DNA from: Acidimicrobiales bacterium
GTDB taxonomy: Bacteria; Actinomycetota; Acidimicrobiia; Acidimicrobiales; Poriferisodalaceae
Assembly: GCA_020439485.1 (NCBI GenBank)
Contig: JAGQSP010000299.1
Span: 1-14,266 of the forward strand
Direction of reading: 5' to 3'
DNA length: 14,266 nt
Shown: in pieces, positions 7,659 to 13,544 of the stretch
Layout: the number at the start of each line of letters is the position of its first letter
Numbering within the stretch: position 1 is the stretch's first letter
Notes under the pieces: model-generated
Database searches by the model: none
What the model was told of the DNA's origin: nothing
Seen by the model: the letters and a program-made list of their open reading frames with translations, nothing else
Program-made: the position numbers and the translations under genes

Positions 7659-8222
7659 ATGGTCGACGACGAGGAGCTGGTGCGACAGGCGCGTGGTGGT
7701 GACCGCCGCGCCCTCGAGACCCTGCTTCGTCGACACCATGATCGGCTGTACGCAATCTGTCGGCGCATAGCCGGCAACGACGCAGATGCAGCCGATGCCA
7801 CTCAGGATGCGCTCATAACCATCGTTCGTCGACTCGACTCGTTCGACGGCAGGTCGAAGTTCTCGACGTGGTCCTACCGGGTTGCGACAAACGCCTGCCT
7901 CGACGAGCTCAGGAGACGCAGGCGCCGCCCCGATCCGACCGAATTCGACGACCGCGACTCTCCTGCCATTGGCGATGACTTTGTTTCGCGCCATGCGATG
8001 TCCGACGAGATCGGCCGAGCCCTCGATTCGATTCCCGAAGACTTCCGTTTGCCGGTGGTGATGCGAGACATCGACGACCTCGACTACGCGGAGATCGCGG
8101 AACTGCTCGGCGTCCCTGTCGGAACCATCAAGTCACGGATTTCAAGAGGTCGGGCGATGTTGGCCAACAAGCTCGGAACCGCTGCACCCCCCACCGACGT
8201 CCAACCTGGTGATCATGGCTGA
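7659..8222 (+). CDS. sigM: ECF sigma factor, SigM-like
   Basis: The 187-residue product is a sigma-70 family ECF factor that directs RNA polymerase to a dedicated promoter set. Region 2 covers about residues 5-75, with the DADAADATQDALITIVRRL core and FSTWSYRVATNACLDELRRRRRR of region 2.3-2.4. A charged linker follows, and region 4 spans about 116-172 with LPVVMRDIDDLDYAEIAELLGVPVGTIKSRISRGRAML as its helix-turn-helix. The start ATG 7659 is the only well-placed one and appears leaderless. The 3' end overlaps the anti-sigma gene, the usual arrangement for co-expressed sigma/anti-sigma pairs. Position between murJ/pseudokinase and trxA/cwlM equals that of M. tuberculosis sigM (Rv3911), which supports the symbol. 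The target regulon cannot be read from the window. Confidence 0.92.
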   Translation: MVDDEELVRQARGGDRRALETLLRRHHDRLYAICRRIAGNDADAADATQDALITIVRRLDSFDGRSKFSTWSYRVATNACLDELRRRRRRPDPTEFDDRDSPAIGDDFVSRHAMSDEIGRALDSIPEDFRLPVVMRDIDDLDYAEIAELLGVPVGTIKSRISRGRAMLANKLGTAAPPTDVQPGDHG

Positions 8223-9093
8223 ATTGCACGACGACGAGATTCTGAGCGCGGCGCTCGATGGCGAGCCCGACGCCCTGAGGGCGATCGAGAGTCGCTCAGA
8301 TCTTCGCGCCCGTCTCGAAGACATGGACCAGGCCAGGCAGTTGGTGCGCGGACATCGGTTCGAGGTGCCAGACGAGGTTCGCGAAGCCAACGTCTCGGCG
8401 GCGCTCGCAGCCTTCGATGAGCAATTGGGCGTCACCTCTATAGAGGCCGGCTATCAGGGTGACGAGGCCGCAGCGGTGACTCCGATATCGCGTGCCCGAA
8501 GCGCCAAACGCACCAGCAGGGCTCCGTTCGCAATTGGCTCCGCCGCGGCGGTCGTGGTCGCTGCCGTTGTCGGATTCTCGATGCTGCGAGGTGGCGACGC
8601 TCTCGACACTGCCAGCGACTCCGCGACCGACGCCAGCACAACCGAGCTGTCAGATGCGGCATCCAGCGCACCCGCTGGGTCCGCCGATGACGCCCTGGCC
8701 CCAGAACAAGGCCTTGCTTTGGACGAGGCCGGCGCGGCCGGAGCCGATGCACAGATGGCTACGACCGCCGACGACACCGGCGAAGTCGCCAAGGTCGAGT
8801 CGGCCGATGGCGACTCCGAAGATGCGCCAGAGCGGGCGGGGGGCACCGCAACGACCGCGGCGCTGGTGCCGCTGGGCCCGGTCCCCGATCAGTTCGAGCG
8901 CTGCATCGAAGCCTTGGACATACCGGTGAGGCCGTGGATCGGTGGCGCCGTCGAACCCCGGGTCGACGGCACCGGCGCCGACTATGTGTTCGTGACGGTC
9001 GTCGATGACACGGGCGTGGCCTTTTCGGTCGGATTCGTCGCCGAGTCGTGTGAGTTGATCGAGCCGCCGGTATTCGTCGAGCCCCCCGGGTGA
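8215..9093 (+). CDS. Transmembrane anti-sigma factor, RsmA-like
   Basis: The 292-residue protein is the probable antagonist of the preceding sigma factor. The cytoplasmic segment (residues 1-100; HDDEILSAALDGE at its start is typical of anti-sigma N-termini) contains no Cys, so it is not a zinc-binding ZAS domain of the RsrA type. One membrane helix spans about 105-124. An Ala/Asp/Thr-rich, low-complexity acidic linker (about 126-220) reaches a small C-terminal domain of about 65 residues with two Cys (FERCIEALD and AESCELIEPP) that could form an extracytoplasmic disulfide. ATG 8215 overlaps the sigma gene by 8 bases; an in-frame GTG at 8209 is possible. Order and topology match M. tuberculosis rsmA (Rv3912). 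The signal sensed is unknown. Confidence 0.85.
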   Translation: MAELHDDEILSAALDGEPDALRAIESRSDLRARLEDMDQARQLVRGHRFEVPDEVREANVSAALAAFDEQLGVTSIEAGYQGDEAAAVTPISRARSAKRTSRAPFAIGSAAAVVVAAVVGFSMLRGGDALDTASDSATDASTTELSDAASSAPAGSADDALAPEQGLALDEAGAAGADAQMATTADDTGEVAKVESADGDSEDAPERAGGTATTAALVPLGPVPDQFERCIEALDIPVRPWIGGAVEPRVDGTGADYVFVTVVDDTGVAFSVGFVAESCELIEPPVFVEPPG

Positions 9094-9154
9094 TCCCAGG
9101 GTTGTGAGCTGGTTGCCGACTGGCGCAGGGTCAACATCGGGTGCTCGCGCTGGC

Positions 9155-9167
9155 TAGTCTGGCCTGC
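9155..9167 (+). promoter_or_regulatory. Putative leaderless promoter of the small membrane protein gene
   Basis: TAGTCT at 9155-9160 is a TANNNT -10 box, and the ATG at 9168 follows after 7 bases with no Shine-Dalgarno. A weak -35 candidate (TCAACA, 9131-9136) lies 18 bases upstream of it. Confidence 0.45.
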
Positions 9168-9467
9168 ATGTCTAGCGAGACCACGTCCCGCACCTCCGAA
9201 CTGAGCGTTCAGGCGACCGACAAGCTCGTCGATCTCGTCGACAAGGTCCGGGTCAACACCACCGGCAGACTCATCACCGTTGCGCGTGCAATCGTCTACG
9301 GACTCGTGATCTTGGTTGTCGCCATAGTGGCGCTGGTGCTCCTGGTTGTTGGCCTGGTGAGGCTGGTCGACGTGTTGGTGCCTGGCCAGGTTTGGTCGGC
9401 ACACCTGCTGCTGGGGGTACTCTTCTGTATCGTCGGGATGGTGCTCTGGCGCATGCGGACCCCCTAG
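9168..9467 (+). CDS. Small two-helix membrane protein, function unknown
   Basis: This 99-residue protein is not recognised. The N-terminal 35 residues are soluble and amphipathic (SVQATDKLVDLVDKVRV). A strong membrane helix spans about 42-64 (IVYGLVILVVAIVALVLLVVGLV), a short loop with PGQVW follows, and a second helix covers about 79-95 before a basic tail (WRMRTP). The hairpin layout resembles actinobacterial holin-superfamily-like or phage-shock-type small proteins, but no diagnostic motif supports either. The ATG at 9168 sits directly behind a -10 box. In mycobacteria this slot between the anti-sigma factor and thioredoxin holds thioredoxin reductase (trxB2), which this protein is not. 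Confidence 0.75.
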   Translation: MSSETTSRTSELSVQATDKLVDLVDKVRVNTTGRLITVARAIVYGLVILVVAIVALVLLVVGLVRLVDVLVPGQVWSAHLLLGVLFCIVGMVLWRMRTP

Positions 9468-9520
9468 TTTGTCGCCAGCTCGCCACGCCGACCGGCACGC
9501 CCTAGGGCCACCTGTGGGCA

Positions 9521-9546
9521 GGAATAGTCCTCGCTGGTGTCGGGTT
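9521..9546 (+). promoter_or_regulatory. Sigma-R/SigH-type promoter match upstream of trxA
   Basis: GGAAT at 9521-9525 and GTT at 9544-9546 are separated by exactly 18 bases. This is the GGAAT-N18-GTT pattern known for disulfide-stress promoters of Streptomyces sigma-R (similar to mycobacterial SigH), whose classical targets include thioredoxin genes. The predicted transcription start near 9553 leaves a leader of about 35 bases before the trxA ATG, with room for the AAGGAG site at 9578-9583. The match is to a short pattern and was found by eye; its position in front of trxA gives it weight. Confidence 0.55.
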
Positions 9547-9589
9547 CACACATCCGGGACAGTTCGTGCCCGCATACAAGGAGCTACAG

Positions 9590-9913
9590 ATGGCCGAATC
9601 CATCGTCAACCTCGACGACGCCACCTTCGACATGACTATTTCGGGGTCTGACAAGCCCGTATTGGTCGATTTTTGGGCCGAGTGGTGTGGTCCCTGCAAG
9701 ATGATCGCGCCGATTCTCGAAGAGATCGCAGCCGAAAACGACGGCATAACGATCGCAAAGCTCAACGTCGACGAGAATCCCGATGTCGCGATGCGATTCC
9801 AGGTGATGAGCATCCCGACGATGATTCTGTTCTCCGAGGGCGAGGCCGCCAAGCGCCTTGTAGGTGCCCGCCCCAAGGGCGCCCTGTTGCAGGAGATCGG
9901 AGAATTTCTCTAG
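9590..9913 (+). CDS. trxA: Thioredoxin
   Basis: A cytoplasmic protein disulfide reductase of 107 residues, the usual thioredoxin length. The redox centre WCGPC is at residues 32-36, preceded by VLVDFWAE, and the cis-proline is P76 in SIPTMILF. The start is ATG 9590, fixed by AAGGAG at 9578-9583, 6 bases upstream; an in-frame ATG/GTG further 5' (9566) would add eight poorly conserved residues. The 3' end (TAG 9911-9913) overlaps the start of the CwlM-like gene. No thioredoxin reductase is adjacent, unlike the trxB2-trxC pair of mycobacteria. A sigma-R-like promoter lies upstream. Confidence 0.96.
   Translation: MAESIVNLDDATFDMTISGSDKPVLVDFWAEWCGPCKMIAPILEEIAAENDGITIAKLNVDENPDVAMRFQVMSIPTMILFSEGEAAKRLVGARPKGALLQEIGEFL
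9891..9895 (+). promoter_or_regulatory. Shine-Dalgarno that supports an ATT start for the CwlM-like gene
   Basis: AGGAG inside the 3' end of trxA lies 8 bases before ATT at 9904. No ATG, GTG or TTG in the cwlM frame lies near it. Confidence 0.5.
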
Positions 9914-10881
9914 TCCGTGCTTTCGGAGTAGGTAGTCGCGGCGACCACGTTCGCGACCTTCAGCGTCGACTCGCGGGCCTGGGGTACTCCCCTGGGCCCG
10001 CCGATGGTGTTTTTGGCCTGGTCACCAAGCAGGCCGTCGAGGCGTTCCAGGCCGACAAGGGCCTCGACATAGACGGCATCTGTGGCCGCGACACGTGGAA
10101 CTCGCTGGTCGACGCTGGTTATCGCCTCGGTGACCGCCTGATCTATCTCACATCTCCGATGCTTCGCGGCGACGATGTCGCCGAACTCCAAAGCCGGCTC
10201 GCACAGTTGGGATTCGACCCGGTGCGCATCGACGGCGTGATGGGTCCCGATACCACCGCTGCTTTGATGGACTTTCAGGCCAACGCCGGCCTGGCGAGCG
10301 ACGGAATCTGCGGGCACGAGACGTTGAGGGTTTTTCAGCACCTCACGCCGCGTGCGGGCACGGCGGGATCGATCGTGTCCAGCATTCGCCAACGCGAAAG
10401 GGTCAGACTTGGCCCTCGGAGCCTCGCCGGGCGCAGCATCGTCGTCGGCGAGCCAGGCGGTCTCGACGCGGTCACCGCTGCAGTACGACGCGTGCTGATC
10501 GACCGCGGTGCCGCCGTGCTCACGACGCACCACCCCGATTGGTCCGCACAAGCCGACCAAGCCAATCGTCTCGATGCCGACGCCTTTGTCGGACTTGTGT
10601 CGAAGGGCGACGAACGCTCCGTGTGCTACTTCGGGTCGGCAGGAATCGAGTCTGCCGCCGGTCGCGAGTTGGCCGGACAAGTGGCATCGAGCCTCCAACC
10701 GGTGCTGGGGCCCATGGACCTCAGGGCAATGAGGCTGCCGATTCTTCGCGAGACGCGGATGCCGGCGGTCGTGTGCAGGCTGGGTCCCGTGGCCGAATTC
10801 GTGCCCCGTGGTGCGGCCGTGGCTCGAGCTGTGGTTGAGGGATTGGACACGTGGCTATCGCATCCCTCGGTGGTCGAGTAG
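9904..10881 (+). CDS. cwlM: CwlM-like protein: two peptidoglycan-binding domains plus a catalytically dead amidase domain
   Basis: From ATT 9904 the product has 325 residues. Two PG_binding_1 domains come first: about 13-70 (GDHVRDLQRRL..DGVFG..VEAFQADKGLDIDGICG) and about 89-144 (GDDVAELQSRL..DGVMG..LMDFQANAGLASDGICG). An N-acetylmuramoyl-L-alanine amidase (Amidase_3) fold follows from about 174. Its zinc ligands look absent: the DPGHGG motif is GEPGG (near 181-185), the SIHxN motif is replaced by GLVSK, and the ELGFxSN glutamate by CRLGPVAE. This matches mycobacterial CwlM, a pseudo-amidase that activates MurA when phosphorylated and binds MurJ and FhaA. Unlike M. tuberculosis CwlM (about 406 residues), the chain stops right after the fold and lacks the Thr-rich C-terminal tail that PknB phosphorylates there. 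The gene overlaps trxA by 10 bases. There is no ATG, GTG or TTG start that keeps domain 1 whole without about 230 bases of overlap. Confidence 0.88.
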   Translation: MSLVRAFGVGSRGDHVRDLQRRLAGLGYSPGPADGVFGLVTKQAVEAFQADKGLDIDGICGRDTWNSLVDAGYRLGDRLIYLTSPMLRGDDVAELQSRLAQLGFDPVRIDGVMGPDTTAALMDFQANAGLASDGICGHETLRVFQHLTPRAGTAGSIVSSIRQRERVRLGPRSLAGRSIVVGEPGGLDAVTAAVRRVLIDRGAAVLTTHHPDWSAQADQANRLDADAFVGLVSKGDERSVCYFGSAGIESAAGRELAGQVASSLQPVLGPMDLRAMRLPILRETRMPAVVCRLGPVAEFVPRGAAVARAVVEGLDTWLSHPSVVE

Positions 10882-10926
10882 GCCTAAGGCACCACACAGG
10901 GCGCGAGTCATGATGGATATCAACAG

Positions 10927-10935
10927 TTATCCACA
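10927..10935 (+). promoter_or_regulatory. DnaA box
   Basis: TTATCCACA is a perfect match to the classical DnaA 9-mer. It lies in the 127-base gap between the 3' ends of the CwlM-like gene and parB, next to two inverted near-boxes. Confidence 0.55.
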
Positions 10936-10937
10936 GG

Positions 10938-10959
10938 CTAGTCCACAGATGTGGACTAG
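10938..10959. repeat. Perfect inverted repeat containing two DnaA-box-like 9-mers
   Basis: CTAGTCCACA (10938-10947), a GA spacer, then its exact reverse complement TGTGGACTAG (10950-10959). Each arm holds TAGTCCACA, one base from the actinobacterial DnaA box TTGTCCACA, in opposite orientation. It could equally be a 10-bp stem acting as a bidirectional terminator between convergent genes; no T-tract follows on either side. Confidence 0.6.
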
Positions 10960-10994
10960 TGAAGCCGAACATGAGGGTTGCATACGGCGCGCGA

Positions 10995-11017
10995 GGGTCT
11001 AGTTGAGACTATGACCC
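10995..11017. terminator. Hairpin at the parB 3' end, possible bidirectional terminator
   Basis: GGGTC-TAGT (10995-11003), loop TGAG, then ACTA (11008-11011), one bulged T and GACCC (11013-11017) form a 9-bp stem that includes the parB stop codon. It lies between convergent transcription units. It has no U-tract, which is common for actinobacterial terminators but leaves the call weak. Confidence 0.35.
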
Positions 11018-11917
11018 CTGGACGATTCGGTAGATTCGTTCGAGGTCGTCGAGGTCGGCGAAGTCGATGGTGATGCGGCCCTTGCGGCTGCCGGTCTGTA
11101 TCCGCACCTTGGTAGACAGGCGCTCGGCCATCAGTTCCTCGAGTTCGAGGAATGCGGCCGGTCGGGTGCTGCCCGGTGGCAGCGTTTCGTGGTCGTCTTC
11201 GCCTGAGCCATCGGACGACTCGTCCGCCTGACGAGCGGCCGCGTCGTTCATCTCACGTGCCAGGGCCTCGGTCGCACGGACGGACAGGTCTTCTTCGATG
11301 ATGCGGCTGGCGAGCAACTCTTGAGCAGCGACACCTTCACAACCCAGGATCGCGCGCGCATGGCCCGCACTCAGCGATCCGGACGCGACGTGGCTCTGGA
11401 CACTTGCGGGCAACTGAAGAAGGCGCAGGCTGTTGGTGATGGCAGCCCTGGACTTGCCCATACGAAGGCCGAGTTCTTCATGAGTCAGCCCGAAATCTTC
11501 GAGGAGTTGCTTGTAAGCAGCGGCCTCTTCCAACGGATGAAGATCGTGGCGATGGATGTTCTCGACTACCGCCTGGGCGAGCGAAGACAGGTCGTCGACC
11601 TCGCGGACGATCGCCGGGATGACATCGAGGCCCGCCCTCTGGGCCGCGCGCCAACGTCGCTCGCCGGCAATGAGCTCGTATCCGCCCTGTCGCTCGCGCA
11701 CCAGGATCGGTTGCAGCACCCCGAGCTCGCGAACCGATGCGGTGAGGGCCTCGAGCGCATCCTCATCGAAGTGTTCACGCGGCTGATACTGATTCGGAAC
11801 TATGTTGCGGAGCGGGATCTCTCTGTACGCTCCTGCTGCCTCTGCCGTGGCCGAGACTACGTCTGCTCCGGGAATCAACGCACCGAGGCCCTTCCCCAGC
11901 CCTCCCTGCCTCACCAT
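11009..11917 (-). CDS. parB: Chromosome-partitioning protein ParB (CTPase, parS-binding)
   Basis: ParB loads at parS, binds CTP, slides as a clamp and spreads on DNA, working with ParA and SMC in origin segregation. The 302-residue protein opens with QGGLGKGLGALIPG, the conserved N-terminal ParA-contact motif. The ParB/Srx domain includes NQYQPREHFD, the CTP-binding GERRWRAA (85-92) and ENIHRHDLHPLEEA (119-132). A helix-turn-helix lies at about 144-167 (LTHEELGLRMGKSRAAITNSLRLL), then an acidic, low-complexity linker (about 228-250) and the C-terminal dimerisation domain (LEELMAERLSTKVRIQ..KGRITIDFADLDDLERIYRI). The start is ATG 11917, because GGAGG (minus strand, 11931-11927) is 9 bases upstream; an in-frame GTG at 11923 is too close to it. 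It lies 39 bases after the parA stop, in one operon. Confidence 0.96.
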   Translation of the reverse strand: MVRQGGLGKGLGALIPGADVVSATAEAAGAYREIPLRNIVPNQYQPREHFDEDALEALTASVRELGVLQPILVRERQGGYELIAGERRWRAAQRAGLDVIPAIVREVDDLSSLAQAVVENIHRHDLHPLEEAAAYKQLLEDFGLTHEELGLRMGKSRAAITNSLRLLQLPASVQSHVASGSLSAGHARAILGCEGVAAQELLASRIIEEDLSVRATEALAREMNDAAARQADESSDGSGEDDHETLPPGSTRPAAFLELEELMAERLSTKVRIQTGSRKGRITIDFADLDDLERIYRIVQGS

Positions 11918-11956
11918 TGGCACAAACCTCCAGCTTCGACCGCGTTCACTCGACCA

Positions 11957-12724
11957 TCACGGTGCTGCATCAACAACCTCCTTGGCGAGTTCGCGATATG
12001 CGATAGCGCCTCGGCTGACCGGGTCGAACACGGTGATTGGCTGCCCAAAGGACGGCGCCTCGGACAATCGCACGGTTCGGGGGACAACCGTTCTACACAC
12101 CTTGTCGGCGAAGTGGTTCCTGACTTCAGTTGCCACCTGCTCGGCCAGCTTCGTGCGCGCGTCGTACATGACCAGAACGATCGCCGAAATGACCAGGTCG
12201 GGATTGAGACTTTGTTGTATGAGACTCACGTTGCCCAGCAACTGGCCCAGTCCTTCGAGCGCGTAGTACTCGCACTGGATTGGTATGAGGATCTCAGTTG
12301 CGGCGACCAAAGCGTTCACCGTTAGGAGGCCCAGTGACGGGGGGCAGTCGATGAACACAAAGTCGAATTCGTCTGCGGCCCCATCGATAGCCTGCTTGAG
12401 ACGGAGCTCGCGAGAGAACATCGGCACCAGCTCGATCTCCGCGCCTGCGAGGTCAAGGGATGCGGGCGCGACGAACAGGTGACGAACCGACGTTCCTTCG
12501 ATGCAGTCCTCCAAGTCGACCGAACCCATCAAGACCTCGTACATCGACCCGTCGAGTGTTCGAGGGTCTACGCCGACTCCCGTTGTGGCATTTCCCTGCG
12601 GATCGAGGTCGACCAGAAGTACCCGATACCCGATCTCGGCCAACGCCGCAGACAAGTTGACCGATGTGGTCGTCTTCCCGACGCCACCCTTCTGGTTGGC
12701 GATCGCGATGACGCGAGCTGCCAT
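11957..12724 (-). CDS. parA: Chromosome-partitioning ATPase ParA
   Basis: ParA is the nucleoid-bound ATPase that drives ParB-parS complexes apart. The 255-residue protein shows the deviant Walker A KGGVGKTT (12-19, signature lysine K12), the A' motif LVDLDPQGNATTG (37-49) and Walker B FVFIDCPPSLG (122 onward), followed by ALEGLGQLL and the C-terminal PRTVRLSEAPSFGQPI typical of chromosomal ParA. The start is ATG 12724 (MAARVIAIANQKGG), with AAGGAA at 12737-12732, 7 bases upstream on the minus strand; longer in-frame starts at 12748 and 12769 add unconserved residues. Two parS sites lie about 100 and 150 bases upstream, so ParB bound there may influence the parAB promoter (inference). No clear promoter hexamers were found. 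Confidence 0.96.
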   Translation of the reverse strand: MAARVIAIANQKGGVGKTTTSVNLSAALAEIGYRVLLVDLDPQGNATTGVGVDPRTLDGSMYEVLMGSVDLEDCIEGTSVRHLFVAPASLDLAGAEIELVPMFSRELRLKQAIDGAADEFDFVFIDCPPSLGLLTVNALVAATEILIPIQCEYYALEGLGQLLGNVSLIQQSLNPDLVISAIVLVMYDARTKLAEQVATEVRNHFADKVCRTVVPRTVRLSEAPSFGQPITVFDPVSRGAIAYRELAKEVVDAAP

Positions 12725-12825
12725 AAGGCGATTCCTTCCGGCGAACATAGGTGCACTGAAGATCAGCACCGTACCGACAAAGGGTGCCGAAGCGGCGGCG
12801 TCAGGTCAAGGAATCGAGTTGGCCG

Positions 12826-12841
12826 AGTTTCACGTGAAACA
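12826..12841. promoter_or_regulatory. parS site 1
   Basis: AGTTTCACGTGAAACA matches the bacterial parS consensus TGTTTCACGTGAAACA at 15 of 16 positions, with the 14-bp palindromic core GTTTCACGTGAAAC intact. It lies in the 200-base gap upstream of parA and is the expected ParB loading site. Confidence 0.95.
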
Positions 12842-12873
12842 TGCCAGGCCGGGCTCCCAGGCCCTCAAGTGAA

Positions 12874-12889
12874 AGTTTCACGTGAAACA
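12874..12889. promoter_or_regulatory. parS site 2
   Basis: A second copy identical to site 1, in the same orientation, with its start 48 bases from the first. Conserved bases extend one position further (a following T in both). The 32 bases between the sites show no other motif. Confidence 0.95.
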
Positions 12890-12924
12890 TCGTCGGTTCT
12901 GGCCGCCACCCGAGGAGCGGCACA

Positions 12925-13539
12925 TCAGCTCCAGAGGGGCTTACGAGCCGGAACCCCGGCACGCCGAGGGAAGCGTTCGTCGGTGGGCGTGGTCTTCTCG
13001 AAGATCGAGAGTTTGGTATGACCATCGTGCTCGAGTTCCGACAGACCCAGCGCTGTGAGGCCGTCCTCGGGCCAGGACCGGCCGGTCGGAGGGTCCGACA
13101 CGATCACAAGACCTCCCACGCGCACCAACGGCGCCGCACACTCGACAGTCGCTGCCGCAGGACCAAAGCTGCGGGCCACCACACAATCTGCCCGCTCGCG
13201 CAATTCATCACGTCTGGCCACTATCTCGGCCTCCCCCACCACCACGTCGACAAGATCGCCGACGCCGAGCTCGGCCACACAGGATCGCAGAAAGGCACAT
13301 CTTCGTTGTGAACGGTCGACCAGCACAACACGAGTCCATGCCGGCTCGAGAAGAGCCAGCAGTCCCGGCACCCCACCACCAGAACCGAGATCCAGAACGG
13401 TCCCGCCCCCGACCCGCAGTGCTGCCCCCAGTAGTTCGAGAGCGTGTGCTGCGTGATCGCCGACGGGACCGTCTCCGAGAAACCCCAAGTGCCTAGAGCG
13501 CTCGAGTTGATCAAGAACCTCCCCGAGGGATGGTCTCAC
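12925..13539 (-). CDS. rsmG: 16S rRNA (guanine-527-N7)-methyltransferase RsmG (GidB)
   Basis: RsmG methylates G527 of 16S rRNA with S-adenosylmethionine; its loss gives low-level streptomycin resistance in several bacteria. The 204-residue product has the SAM-binding motif I VLDLGSGGGVPGL (48-60), an acidic end of strand 2 (VVLVDRSQRRCAFLR), motif VVARSFGPAAATVECAAPLVRVGG and a C-terminal R(A)GVPARKPLW. It is on the short side for the family, and the usual SRAVAPL segment is the divergent VARSFGPAAA, so the assignment leans on motif I, the C-terminus and position between jag and parA. The start GTG 13539 is 5 bases after the jag stop, without a strong Shine-Dalgarno, so translation is probably coupled to jag. 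Confidence 0.88.
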   Translation of the reverse strand: MRPSLGEVLDQLERSRHLGFLGDGPVGDHAAHALELLGAALRVGGGTVLDLGSGGGVPGLLALLEPAWTRVVLVDRSQRRCAFLRSCVAELGVGDLVDVVVGEAEIVARRDELRERADCVVARSFGPAAATVECAAPLVRVGGLVIVSDPPTGRSWPEDGLTALGLSELEHDGHTKLSIFEKTTPTDERFPRRAGVPARKPLWS

Positions 13540-13544
13540 TTCGA

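Noticed and set aside
9499..9519. GCCCTAGGGC palindrome and overlapping hairpin after the small membrane protein gene
   Set aside because: It is short, with no T-tract, and alternative pairings are equally good; not enough to call a terminator or operator.
9566..10881. Thioredoxin-CwlM fusion by frameshift
   Set aside because: Thioredoxin ends at its normal length with a normal C-terminus, and the second gene has its own Shine-Dalgarno; overlap with an ATT start explains the junction.
10882..11008. The cwlM-parB gap as the replication origin itself
   Set aside because: Only one perfect DnaA box, no clear AT-rich unwinding stretch, and genes on both sides point into it; in the related gene order the origin lies near dnaA.
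11321..12325. Long plus-strand open frame (334 codons) across parB and parA
   Set aside because: It is antisense to two unambiguous genes with intact motifs; long antisense frames are common in GC-rich coding DNA.
12801..13025. Minus-strand frame with two MFHVKL repeats between rsmG and parA
   Set aside because: The repeats are the two parS palindromes read as codons; the rest overlaps rsmG in another frame and shows no family resemblance.
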